Shown: positions 36,573 through 43,700 of the stretch, piece after piece | Layout of the letters: each line of letters starts with the position of its first letter | Numbering within the stretch: the first letter of the stretch is position 1 | Source: Clostridia bacterium | Lineage (GTDB): Bacteria > Bacillota > Peptococcia > DRI-13 > SM3-B62 | Assembly (NCBI GenBank): GCA_018432615.1 | Contig: JAHDSQ010000002.1 | Location: 95,054-159,053, forward strand | Length of the DNA stretch: 64,000 bases | Direction of reading: 5' to 3' | The notes under the pieces: model-generated | What the model was told of the DNA's origin: nothing | What the model saw: the letters and a program-made list of their open reading frames with translations, nothing else | Database searches by the model: none | Made by a program: the position numbers and the translations under genes

Positions 36573-36610
36573 GAAGGGAAACTTGGCTTCTGCCAAGTTT
36601 CCCTTCTTTT
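36573..36610. terminator. Terminator after the Pro/Gly/Tyr-rich gene
   Basis: GAAGGGAAACTTGGC pairs perfectly with GCCAAGTTTCCCTTC around a 4-base loop. TTTT follows on the plus strand; on the minus strand, where the gene reads, TCTT follows. It lies 9 bases after the stop at 36615. Confidence 0.7.
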
Positions 36611-36614
36611 AACG

Positions 36615-36902
36615 TTACTCCCTCTCACCGCGAGGGGGTGGACCAAAAATACCAAAGCCCGGACCGAACCCCGGACCGGGACCAGGACCGGGACCTCCCG
36701 GTTTTGAACCGGGTCCGCATGGCGGGCGAGGGCCATAACCGGGTCCGTATGGCGGACAAGGTCCATACCCAGGGCCATAGCCGGGTCCGTATGGCGGACA
36801 AGGCCCATAAGGTCCTGGACCCGATGGTGATTGTTCAATCTGGTACTGGAATTTTTGCTTACAATGAGGGCAAATTATTTCAAGAGGCTTCTGTCTATCC
36901 AT
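36615..36902 (-). CDS. Small Pro/Gly/Tyr-rich protein with one zinc knuckle
   Basis: A 95-residue protein I cannot name. It begins with a short segment and a CPHCKQKF half zinc ribbon (residues 12-19), then a low-complexity tail of YGPGYGP, CPPYGP and GPGPGPG repeats and ends in PPPRGERE. The DNA repeats a 29-base-like unit several times. No membrane or export signal is visible. Start has AAGGAGGAAAACAATCAT before it. A sigma-K-like promoter lies upstream (36946-36974), so a spore coat role is possible but only inferred; Tyr/Gly-rich composition is common among coat proteins. Confidence 0.6.
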   Translation of the reverse strand: MDRQKPLEIICPHCKQKFQYQIEQSPSGPGPYGPCPPYGPGYGPGYGPCPPYGPGYGPRPPCGPGSKPGGPGPGPGPGFGPGFGIFGPPPRGERE

Positions 36903-36945
36903 ATGATTGTTTTCCTCCTTAATCCATTATAATTAGCTGTCCGTA

Positions 36946-36974
36946 CATAATATGAAACAGCTCTTGGAAAGGTT
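36946..36974 (-). promoter_or_regulatory. Sigma-K-like promoter for the Pro/Gly/Tyr-rich gene
   Basis: On the minus strand AACC (36974-36971) matches the sigma-K -35 (mACm), 16 bases follow, then CATATTATG (36954-36946), which matches the CATAnnnTA -10 at all but the last base. Transcription would start near 36939, about 37 bases before the ATG. By eye only. Confidence 0.35.
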
Positions 36975-36983
36975 AACCTTTCT

Positions 36984-37631
36984 TCAGGAACGGATTAAGG
37001 CTTCACACCGAAAAATTGGTTGTCCTAACGACACAAATCTGGTCTCATATTCGGTCATAGCATTTTCTCTCTCAACCCCGGCATGCAAATCATAAGTGAT
37101 CCGGCGGAGTGAAAAACCTTCGTTCACAAAGGCATGCAGGGAATACTCAAAAAAGCTCCGGTTATCTGTTTTAAAGTGTATTTCAGCATTGTCCTTTAAT
37201 ACCTTTTTATAAATACGAAGCATTTCAGGGTATGTCAACCTTCTTTTCTCATGCCTGTTTTTTGGCCAGGGATCACTAAAATTTAAATATAACCGTTCAA
37301 TTTCTCCCGACGCAAAGTAATCCACAAGTTTTTCCGCGTCCCCCAAAAGGAACCTGATGTTTTCGTCTTTCAAATCAGCCTCTTGTGTTTTTCTTACTGC
37401 GTGCCACATGACCTCCGGAACTCTTTCCAAGCCAACATAATTAATTCTCGGATTTTTCGTAGCCATTGCTGTTAAAAAAGCCCCTTTACCTGTCCCCAAT
37501 TCGACGTGTATCGGTTTATTGTTGGCAAATATCTCAGCCCATTTGGTTTTTATGCATTCCGGTTCAAAGTATAAAAGCCCGGTGTATTGTTGTAATTTTT
37601 CCTTTATTCCTGCCTTTCTTCGCAAACGCAT
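36984..37631 (-). CDS. trmB: tRNA (guanine-N7-)-methyltransferase
   Basis: SAM-dependent enzyme that methylates G46 in the variable loop of tRNA. The 215-residue protein shows the SAM-binding ELGTGKGAFL near 42, and the catalytic/tRNA-binding block LYLNFSDPWPKNRHEKRRLT near 115-134. Typical length, intact. ATG at 37631 has AGGAGGGATACA before it. It is a single gene between the Pro/Gly/Tyr-rich gene and a membrane protein gene. Confidence 0.95.
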   Translation of the reverse strand: MRLRRKAGIKEKLQQYTGLLYFEPECIKTKWAEIFANNKPIHVELGTGKGAFLTAMATKNPRINYVGLERVPEVMWHAVRKTQEADLKDENIRFLLGDAEKLVDYFASGEIERLYLNFSDPWPKNRHEKRRLTYPEMLRIYKKVLKDNAEIHFKTDNRSFFEYSLHAFVNEGFSLRRITYDLHAGVERENAMTEYETRFVSLGQPIFRCEALIRS

Positions 37632-37690
37632 TGTATCCCTCCTTGTGCTTCCATCTCAAATGATATAGCCTTTTTTCTTCCGTTGCAACA

Positions 37691-38182
37691 CTAATATATC
37701 GTGATTCTATTCAGGAAATCATGAGTTTTTTCAAACAATAAACCTACAGTAAACCAGACTGGAATATAATCCAACCTGATCAGGCCGTTAATATGATAAC
37801 TGGCTGTTAAACTGTAATCCCAAGGACAGGCTCCTAAAAGAATGCTCAACAGCCAGCCGGTTGCATACTCAATACCGAATATAGCCACAGTCCACACCGT
37901 TCCCCGCACAAACCAATGAACTGTCCGCAGGGCATCATGAATTGGCTCCAGCCAAACTGCCGAACCGTACACAAAAAACATCCATATGTAGGTAAATGCA
38001 GGCATTTGCATGTTGCCCTGCAGTAAAGAAAAAAATCCTGTCCATAATACTTCAAGGGACCATCCCAATATGCCGTAAGCAATAAAATGTGTAATCATGA
38101 TAGTAGTTTGCTTAGAAAAAAAGAAATTATTAACTCCTAAGAAGCATAACAACACGTAACAAAAATATAATAATATTTGCAA
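37691..38182 (-). CDS. PF06541-like membrane protein (putative ABC transporter permease)
   Basis: A membrane protein with about five helices that fits the putative ABC permease family PF06541, of which the conserved start YGILGWSLEVLW and the AIFGIEYATGWLLSILLGACPWDY block are visible. No ATPase gene is adjacent, and in this family the transporter assignment is weak. The start is uncertain: the frame opens at a TTG (38182) with no ribosome site, and the ATG at 38098 would give 135 residues, starting close to where most homologs begin. Function unknown. Confidence 0.6.
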   Translation of the reverse strand: MQILLYFCYVLLCFLGVNNFFFSKQTTIMITHFIAYGILGWSLEVLWTGFFSLLQGNMQMPAFTYIWMFFVYGSAVWLEPIHDALRTVHWFVRGTVWTVAIFGIEYATGWLLSILLGACPWDYSLTASYHINGLIRLDYIPVWFTVGLLFEKTHDFLNRITIY

Positions 38183-38319
38183 AACATATTAAGTCGTTGT
38201 ATACTGAGTGTGTATCCTTGCTTTCTGCTTGTGGGTTTCTAAATCTATTCTCTTTCCTAGATTAGATTTAATGATCCTTTCAAGTAAGCAGGAAAAATTC
38301 TATACTCGGGAGGAAGAGA

Positions 38320-38604
38320 ATGGAAGACAAAACCATTGTATGCAAAGATTGTGGTGAGGAGTTTGTCTGGACCGTACAAGAGCAAGAGTTTTTTGCAGAA
38401 AAAGGATTTAAGAATGAGCCTTCGCGGTGCCTGGTATGTCGCAAAACACGCCGGCAGCAAAACAGCGGAGAACGCCAGCTCTATACGGTGACCTGTTCAA
38501 GCTGCGGCATCGAAACCCAGGTTCCTTTCAAGCCAACCGGCGTAAGACCCGTGTATTGCCGTGACTGTTATCAGAAGCTGGTGCTAGAAAACAACGAAGA
38601 ATAG
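38320..38604 (+). CDS. Double zinc-ribbon protein
   Basis: A 94-residue protein with two four-cysteine zinc sites: CKDCGEEF plus SRCLVC, and TCSSCGIET plus YCRDC. The first half matches the probable zinc-ribbon type found widely in Firmicutes, the second the CxxC-CxxC type with a basic loop. The sites could bind nucleic acid or protein. ATG follows GGGAGGAAGAGA. It is convergent with the small-gene cluster, and a shared bidirectional hairpin follows. Confidence 0.8.
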   Translation: MEDKTIVCKDCGEEFVWTVQEQEFFAEKGFKNEPSRCLVCRKTRRQQNSGERQLYTVTCSSCGIETQVPFKPTGVRPVYCRDCYQKLVLENNEE

Positions 38605-38639
38605 ATAAACTTCTACATACCAGAATACCAAAACAACCT

Positions 38640-38670
38640 GAAGCGTCCTGCCTTTACAGTAGGACGCTTC
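38640..38670. terminator. Bidirectional hairpin between convergent transcripts
   Basis: GAAGCGTCCT pairs with AGGACGCTTC around an 11-base loop. It ends the zinc-ribbon gene on the plus strand and, 6 bases after its stop, the 107-residue gene on the minus strand. U-runs are weak on both sides. Confidence 0.6.
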
Positions 38671-38676
38671 AATAAT

Positions 38677-39000
38677 TTATTGGCTCACCATTCTCATCAA
38701 GGCTTGCCGAGCAATATTTTGAAAAGCAGGGGTTTTTAGCATTTCCAACAGGCTGTCGATTTGTTCCTCACTCAACTGTTGCAATACGACCTGACCATCT
38801 CCTGATTCCGCAATGTTTTTCTCCATTGTTTTTAAGTTTCCTAAAACCTTTAAAATCGAGTCAATCTTATACGTTCCTTCATCCATAAGTTTGCGCACCC
38901 TGCCACAGTTTTCCCTTAACCTGCCAATATCCTCCCCCATAGTCTGCAGGGCAGCAACCGTATTGTCATTTGAACCTGCCACGGCGGTATTATTTCCCAC
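38677..39000 (-). CDS. Small helical protein of the 38.7-40.6 kb cluster (paralog A)
   Basis: A 107-residue all-helical protein without signal or membrane helix; not recognised. Its C-terminus reads EEQIDSLLEMLKTPAFQNIARQ and continues to the end; the paralog at 39701 ends with DDLLELLQTPALQGVLRQ. The middle (RKLMDEGTYKIDSILKVLGNL) looks like a coiled coil. Starts at a GTG (39000) with GGAGGCGAAG before it. A strong hairpin lies 21 bases upstream (39021-39052). It is the last gene of the run. Function unknown; the shared C-terminal motif suggests mutual assembly of the two proteins. Confidence 0.6.
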   Translation of the reverse strand: MGNNTAVAGSNDNTVAALQTMGEDIGRLRENCGRVRKLMDEGTYKIDSILKVLGNLKTMEKNIAESGDGQVVLQQLSEEQIDSLLEMLKTPAFQNIARQALMRMVSQ

Positions 39001-39020
39001 ACCTTCGCCTCCCTTTGGCT

Positions 39021-39052
39021 AAGGGGACGCAGCCATCGACTGCGCCCCCTTA
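39021..39052 (-). terminator. Hairpin between micropeptide and paralog A genes
   Basis: AAGGGGGCGCAG pairs with CTGCGTCCCCTT on the minus strand. No U-run follows, so it may be an mRNA-stabilising stem rather than a terminator. Confidence 0.4.
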
Positions 39053-39059
39053 ACTTCTA

Positions 39060-39176
39060 TTAATAGCCATAGCCGCCAAAGAAACTCGGGAAAAGAAGCA
39101 GAATTAAAATCACCAGGAATAATATTGCAAAGTTACTGCGACCAGGATAGCAGCCGGGAGCACTTGTTTCTGCCAT
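39060..39176 (-). CDS. 38-residue membrane micropeptide (YjcZ-like)
   Basis: A short open frame of 39 codons: MAETSAPGCYPGRSNF, then a hydrophobic core AILFLVILILLLFP, ending in SFFGGYGY. The ribosome site AAAGGAGGTATAAATCA lies right before the ATG (39176), and the aromatic-Gly tail is like the YjcZ-type tiny spore proteins. Its core is close to the core FGIAFLVIFILLFFPGIGI of the 83-residue protein at 39388. Too short for standard gene lists. A sigma-K-like promoter is at 39224-39252. Role unknown; a membrane or coat component is possible. Confidence 0.65.
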   Translation of the reverse strand: MAETSAPGCYPGRSNFAILFLVILILLLFPSFFGGYGY

Positions 39177-39223
39177 TGATTTATACCTCCTTTGTTTTTT
39201 TCGGGATTTTTATCCCTCTTGCC

Positions 39224-39252
39224 TTCTCTATGAGAAGAAGAATGTTTTTGTA
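39224..39252 (-). promoter_or_regulatory. Weak sigma-K-like promoter of the 38-residue micropeptide
   Basis: TACA (39252-39249), 16 bases, CATAGAGAA (39232-39224) on the minus strand; the -10 has one mismatch to CATAnnnTA and the -35 has a T in place of A/C. TSS near 39217 would give a 41-base leader. Confidence 0.3.
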
Positions 39253-39378
39253 CTAATATAAAGGATACGTTGGTCTACAGATACAAGAAAATAGTATTAC
39301 GAGCAGAATGATCCCAAATATTATCCAAATCCAATTGAAACCCCCATAATACTCAACGCCAGCACTTTGTTCCATCAT
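39253..39378 (-). CDS. 41-residue membrane micropeptide
   Basis: A 42-codon frame, MMEQSAGVEYYGGF, then a single membrane helix NWIWIIFGIILLVILF, then SCICRPTYPLY. Two Cys sit at the membrane face. Preceded by AGGAGGGGATT; the first ATG is too close to it and the second (39375) is better spaced. Stop is TAG at 39253-39255. Not recognised. It lies 9 bases after the 83-residue gene's stop, so the two are co-transcribed. Confidence 0.6.
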   Translation of the reverse strand: MMEQSAGVEYYGGFNWIWIIFGIILLVILFSCICRPTYPLY

Positions 39379-39387
39379 AATCCCCTC

Positions 39388-39639
39388 CTAAAAGTTGTTG
39401 GTTTTACTTTTTTGTGTTCCTTCAGTAATGCCTATGCCCGGAAAGAATAGCAGGATAAAGATAACTAAGAATGCTATACCAAATGCTTTGGAATAAGATA
39501 CTTTATGACCTAGTACTGTTATCATCTGCTCCTTTTGCTTTTCCGCCTTTCTTTTAACGGGTTCGGCTTTTTTAAATTGTTCACTTGCGTTTTTTGGTTC
39601 CCCTTGTGTTTCCTGAACGCAACCTGCATCATTAATCAT
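39388..39639 (-). CDS. 83-residue single-pass membrane protein of the cluster
   Basis: An acidic/lysine-rich soluble half (residues 1-48, EQFKKAEPVKRKAEKQKEQM) is followed by a membrane helix (52-70, FGIAFLVIFILLFFPGIGI) and a short polar tail. Not recognised. Its helix resembles that of the 38-residue micropeptide. The start is the ATG at 39639 with GAGGAGGTAGGGGCGG upstream. A good sigma-K-type promoter precedes it at 39664-39692. The gene ends 9 bases before the 41-residue micropeptide starts. Confidence 0.6.
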   Translation of the reverse strand: MINDAGCVQETQGEPKNASEQFKKAEPVKRKAEKQKEQMITVLGHKVSYSKAFGIAFLVIFILLFFPGIGITEGTQKSKTNNF

Positions 39640-39663
39640 CCGCCCCTACCTCCTCTGTGTAAA

Positions 39664-39692
39664 TATTCTATGACCGACATTTATAAAGCGTT
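39664..39692 (-). promoter_or_regulatory. Sigma-K-type promoter of the 39388 gene
   Basis: AACG (39692-39689), 16 bases, CATAGAATA (39672-39664) on the minus strand. The -10 is an exact match to CATAnnnTA. It lies in the 61-base gap between the 39701 gene and this one, with the predicted start 18 bases before the ATG. Confidence 0.5.
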
Positions 39693-39700
39693 ACAATCAT

Positions 39701-40198
39701 TTATTGTTGCGCATTCTCCTCTTTACCGATCAAAATACTTACAAGCAACTGCCGCAATACACCTTGCAACGCCGGTGTCTGCAGTAATTCGAGGAGATCA
39801 TCAACGGTATCCTTTTCTGTCTTCTGATCTGTCACTTGTGCAGCGGAATTAATATGTTTTCTTTCCTCATTCATTTTGATGATTTCAATGATTTGTATTG
39901 CACTTTCCATTTTATAAAGAAGATCGTCAAAGAAGGCTTTGGCAAGGTCGACCTGTCCTCTAATACTATTCAACCCAGACTCCGCCGTTTCAAGTTTGGT
40001 AATTAACACCTCACTTACAACGGCGCAGTTTTTTTGTTCTTTTATTTCATCCTTTGATTCGGCAGAGTCCTCTAAATCTAAAGGCAGCGCCGACGGCCTC
40101 TGCGGCTCATATGTCCTCTGCTTATTTGGATAATACGGCGCACGTCTTGGCATTTCTTGCCTTCTGTCTCCGTTGTAAGTAAATCTTAAACTCGCCAC
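39701..40198 (-). CDS. Small helical protein of the cluster (paralog B)
   Basis: A 165-residue protein with a basic N-terminus (RFTYNGDRRQEMPRRAPYYP), a Ser/Pro/acidic linker, then a long helical part with a coiled-coil look (about 60-130) and a C-terminal helix DDLLELLQTPALQGVLRQLLVSILI, matching the end of the 38677 protein. The open frame extends to 40231; the GTG at 40198 with AGAGGTGAAGCT before it is the better start. A sigma-K-type promoter sits at 40245-40273. Function unknown. Confidence 0.6.
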   Translation of the reverse strand: MASLRFTYNGDRRQEMPRRAPYYPNKQRTYEPQRPSALPLDLEDSAESKDEIKEQKNCAVVSEVLITKLETAESGLNSIRGQVDLAKAFFDDLLYKMESAIQIIEIIKMNEERKHINSAAQVTDQKTEKDTVDDLLELLQTPALQGVLRQLLVSILIGKEENAQQ

Positions 40199-40244
40199 AG
40201 CTTCACCTCTTTTTTGCCCATCTCTTAACATTTTTCTTTATCTT

Positions 40245-40273
40245 TATCATATGAGATCCCTTTAGTAAGTGTG
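40245..40273 (-). promoter_or_regulatory. Sigma-K-type promoter of the 39701 gene
   Basis: CACA (40273-40270), 16 bases, CATATGATA (40253-40245) on the minus strand: exact for both mACm and CATAnnnTA. TSS near 40238, 40 bases before the GTG. It overlaps the 3' end of the gene at 40262. Confidence 0.55.
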
Positions 40274-40546
40274 TTTGGTTCCCAGCAAGCCCAGTACCGA
40301 CGTTAAATCCAGACTGCCCACCTCTAAAGCCTTATTGAGCAGTTTTTGAGCAGCAATTTGTTCCGGGAGGCTTAATTCCTTACCTTGTTGAAAGCTTGTT
40401 AAAATCCTTTGGGCGTATTCCTTATCTTCTCCCTCTAATCCGAGCTGCCCGACAAAATGCTCTATTTCCTCCTGCTTCATTTTTTTAATAGCTTCAACTA
40501 TTTGGGGAAGAGAAGATAAGGCCTTCATAAATTCACTCATGCTCAC
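40262..40546 (-). CDS. Small acidic helical protein, first gene of the cluster
   Basis: A 94-residue helical protein, MSMSEFMKALSSLP start, no signal or membrane helix. It contains KKMKQEEIEHFVGQLGLEGEDKEYA and SLDLTSVLGLLG near the end. Not recognised. The frame opens at 40558 (GTG), but the GTG at 40546 has GGAGAAAGCC before it. A candidate sigma-E promoter lies upstream at 40609-40635. It is the upstream-most gene of a six-gene run reading the same way to 38677. Function unknown. Confidence 0.6.
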   Translation of the reverse strand: MSMSEFMKALSSLPQIVEAIKKMKQEEIEHFVGQLGLEGEDKEYAQRILTSFQQGKELSLPEQIAAQKLLNKALEVGSLDLTSVLGLLGTKHTY

Positions 40547-40608
40547 GGCTTTCTCCACATCCTTTTTTTGTTTTATACAAAATAATCCTATTCAACACAC
40601 ACAATTCT

Positions 40609-40635
40609 TGTGCATGTTTCCGCTTATTAAAATAT
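40609..40635 (-). promoter_or_regulatory. Candidate sigma-E promoter of the small-gene cluster
   Basis: ATATT (40635-40631), 14 bases, CATGCACA (40616-40609) on the minus strand, close to the sigma-E pattern ATATT-N14-CATACAAT. TSS near 40602. By eye only. Confidence 0.3.
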
Positions 40636-40649
40636 ACTTCCGATGATAC

Positions 40650-40688
40650 AAAAAAAGCACCTGACCCCTTAAATCTTGGATCGGTGCT
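40650..40688 (-). terminator. Terminator of sbcC-sbcD transcript
   Basis: AGCACCGATCCAAG...TCAGGTGCT closes a hairpin on the minus strand, followed by TTTTTTT (40656-40650). It starts 16 bases after the sbcC stop at 40704. Confidence 0.75.
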
Positions 40689-40703
40689 CTAAAACTTTTA
40701 TGT

Positions 40704-43700
40704 TCAGCTTTTTACCAGCTTTGTCCCTTCTTGGTGCAGTTTTTTTAACATAATGACATTTTCCGTTAAGTAATCAAAGCTGTCGTCATGACTGATGACA
40801 AACACCTGTCGAAAGCTGGCTGTTATTTCCGGAATAAGCCTGGCCAGATTTGTACGTCTCGTCTCATCAAGATTTGCAGTAGGTTCATCAAAAAAGCCCA
40901 ATCCTATACCTGAAAGATATTTTAACAGTGCTAATCTTACGGCCAACGCCGCTGTCATCTTTTCCCCTCCCGAAAGCTGGCTGAAAACGCGTTCCCGTTC
41001 TTGCCCGTCCAAAACATCTACAATCTTTATATCGTAATCTTCTCCCCAATAAAGAAGAACATTCTCGCCCGCAACTTTACGATATATCATATCCGCTTCT
41101 CTTCCCAGATATTGGCGATACACTTGTGCCATCTTTTCCCCACTCTTATTCAGCACTCTTCTAATCAACCCAAGCAGTTCTTGGGCTTTTTTTTCTGTTT
41201 CCAGTTTCTTCTCTAATGCCCGGATACGCTGTTTAAGCTCTTCCTTTTCTTCGACCAGTTTCTGATATCTTTGAGCATCTAGTAACGCACGCTTAAATTC
41301 TTCTTCTTTTTGGCCTTTCTCTCCCAACAATTCCTCCCTCTTTTTTCGCAGCTTTACAAGTAGCTCCGCACTATAATCCTCTCTTAAGCAACTCAGCCTT
41401 TTTTCCACTTCCTCCGACTCCAGCTGCATCCTTTGCAACTCTGCTTCTGCAAGACTGTCATCCTTTCTCAGTATCTTCTCTTTTTCGGCACTCTCGGAAT
41501 TCTGTACGTACTGACGGTACATCGGCTGTAGTTTTTCAATACTGATCCTATTTTTTTCCCAGCTAACATCTAACCCTTGATATAATTCGGCCTCTTTTTG
41601 CAAAGAAAGGATTTCCTTTTGCATGACACTGAGCTCATTAGTCTTGTTTTCAATTGTTTTGCTTTGCTTCAACTCACTCAAACTGTGTTTGATTTTCTTA
41701 TAGCGTTGTCTCAATAAATCAAGTCTTTCTTCATAGATATTGACTTCTGCTTGGTATTGCCGCTGCAAAGCATCTGATTTTTCCGCAACCTTATTCCAGA
41801 AGGATTCCCCGGAGTTTCTGATAGCTTCGAGCATTTTGATAAAAACAGCATTGCTCGCAGTAAAATCCTCTATTAACTCAGGCGTCTCAAACTCAGTTGA
41901 AGAATTTTGTTTTTCAATATCCCTCAGCCCTCTACCGTAAGCTTGCAAACATTCTTCCAGCTCGTTTTGCAGAGGACGTAGCTCACTCATAAGCTGTTCT
42001 TGCTCCGGCCCGCCTTTTTTCAGTATGGCTTGTACGGCATCTTGTAAACGCTTTTGCTCCTCAGAGGCTTCGATATTTTTCGCCATCTTCCAAACAACAG
42101 TCTGCTCCGTCAGCAGTTCTTTTTCCCATCTATCCTGTTCTGCCCTTATCTTTTCCCATTGTTGTTTTTTATTCCTCAGTTCCAATAATTCTTCCTGGGC
42201 CTTCTTGGCCACAGCCAAATCCTTTTCAAGCCGTAATACCTTTTCTTCCAGTATTGTTTTCCGTGGCAAAATTTTAGCGATTTCTTTCTCAAAATAACCT
42301 GTCAAGTCTCCCTCTACATTTTTACAGGGCATTTGCAAAAAAGGACATAGCCCGCCCCGGGAAGCCTGCTTGTTTTCTTCCAAGGTATCCATCCTTGTCT
42401 TGATATACTGCAGTTCCTGCCTTGCCAAGTCATACTCCTCTGCCAACGATTCTATATTACGAGCCGCCTGCTCCAACTCTTGCCATCTTTTCAACGCTTC
42501 CTCTAACTCTTTTTCTTCCGTCACAAGTCGATAATACCCGGCTAGTTTTGTCTCTATAACTGCTTTCGCCTGTCGTAAATCCTCCAATTGCTTGTCAATA
42601 CCGCGAACGTGCTCCCTTTGCACAGAAACGATTTCCAGGACCCTTTCCATTCTGAGCTTATTTTCAAACTCCTTACCACGTTTACACTCCGCGCGCCGCC
42701 CCTCCTGGTCTACTTCTTCCAATTCTTTTTGCCAGGTCTCCTCTTGTTTGGCCCGATTCTCCTTTACCGCATTTAATTCGGCACAAAGAGCAGCCGCCTT
42801 ATTCTCTAAGGCTTGCAAGCCCGTCTTCACAGTATCTCTTTTTTTCCTTTTGTCTTCCAATTTCCTTTGTATTTCCAACTCCCTACAATACTCTTCGTAA
42901 GCCGGCCTTGCTGCTTCAGCTTTCTTACAGCAAACAACGACGTTCTTTATTTCTTCTGCCAGTTTCTCCCTTTGCCTACGAAGGTTTTCACTCTTTATCT
43001 GCAATAACTGTTGCTGTTTTTCATTTTTTTCCAGATCAATTCTCAATTGTTCCTGAGTATTGATCTTTTCTTCTAAACCTTTTAAGGATTCGTTTACCTC
43101 TCCCAATTTGCTCTTAAGCTTTCCTGCCTTCTCTTGGGAAACCGCCAACTCTGTTTTGCACTCTTCATAATCCTCTGTTTTGACGGCCATTACTTCTTTC
43201 TCGTTCTCTTTTTTCATAATACCGTTTTGAATAAAGGCCTCCAGGCTTCTTGTCTTTTCAAAAGATAAACGGTAGCTTTCCAACTGCAAAATGGTATTAA
43301 ACTTTCTTTTTCTTTCCGACGCTTTTTCCAAAAAAGGAGCAATAAATCTTCCCTGAGAAACGCCGATAATATCTTCGAAAACCAACACAGGTTCTAAATC
43401 TCCCGCCATACCTATGGCTTCCGCCAGCCAGGCTTTAACGTCCTTACTACCGTGCAATTCACTAAGCTCTGTCCCCGTCTGCTCATCAAAAACTACCCAC
43501 GCCCCACCTGTGGGATTACGCAACCGCCGCTCAACACGGTAAATCCTTTCATCTGCCGCTTCAAACACTACCGTTATCGTTCCGCTCTTTTCACCCTCTC
43601 TGATAAACTGACGCTGTGCAGAGAAGGGATGCGCATCAAAAAGTGCATAACCAATGGCCTCAATGATGGTGCTCTTACCGGCACCATTCATTCCGCTGAT

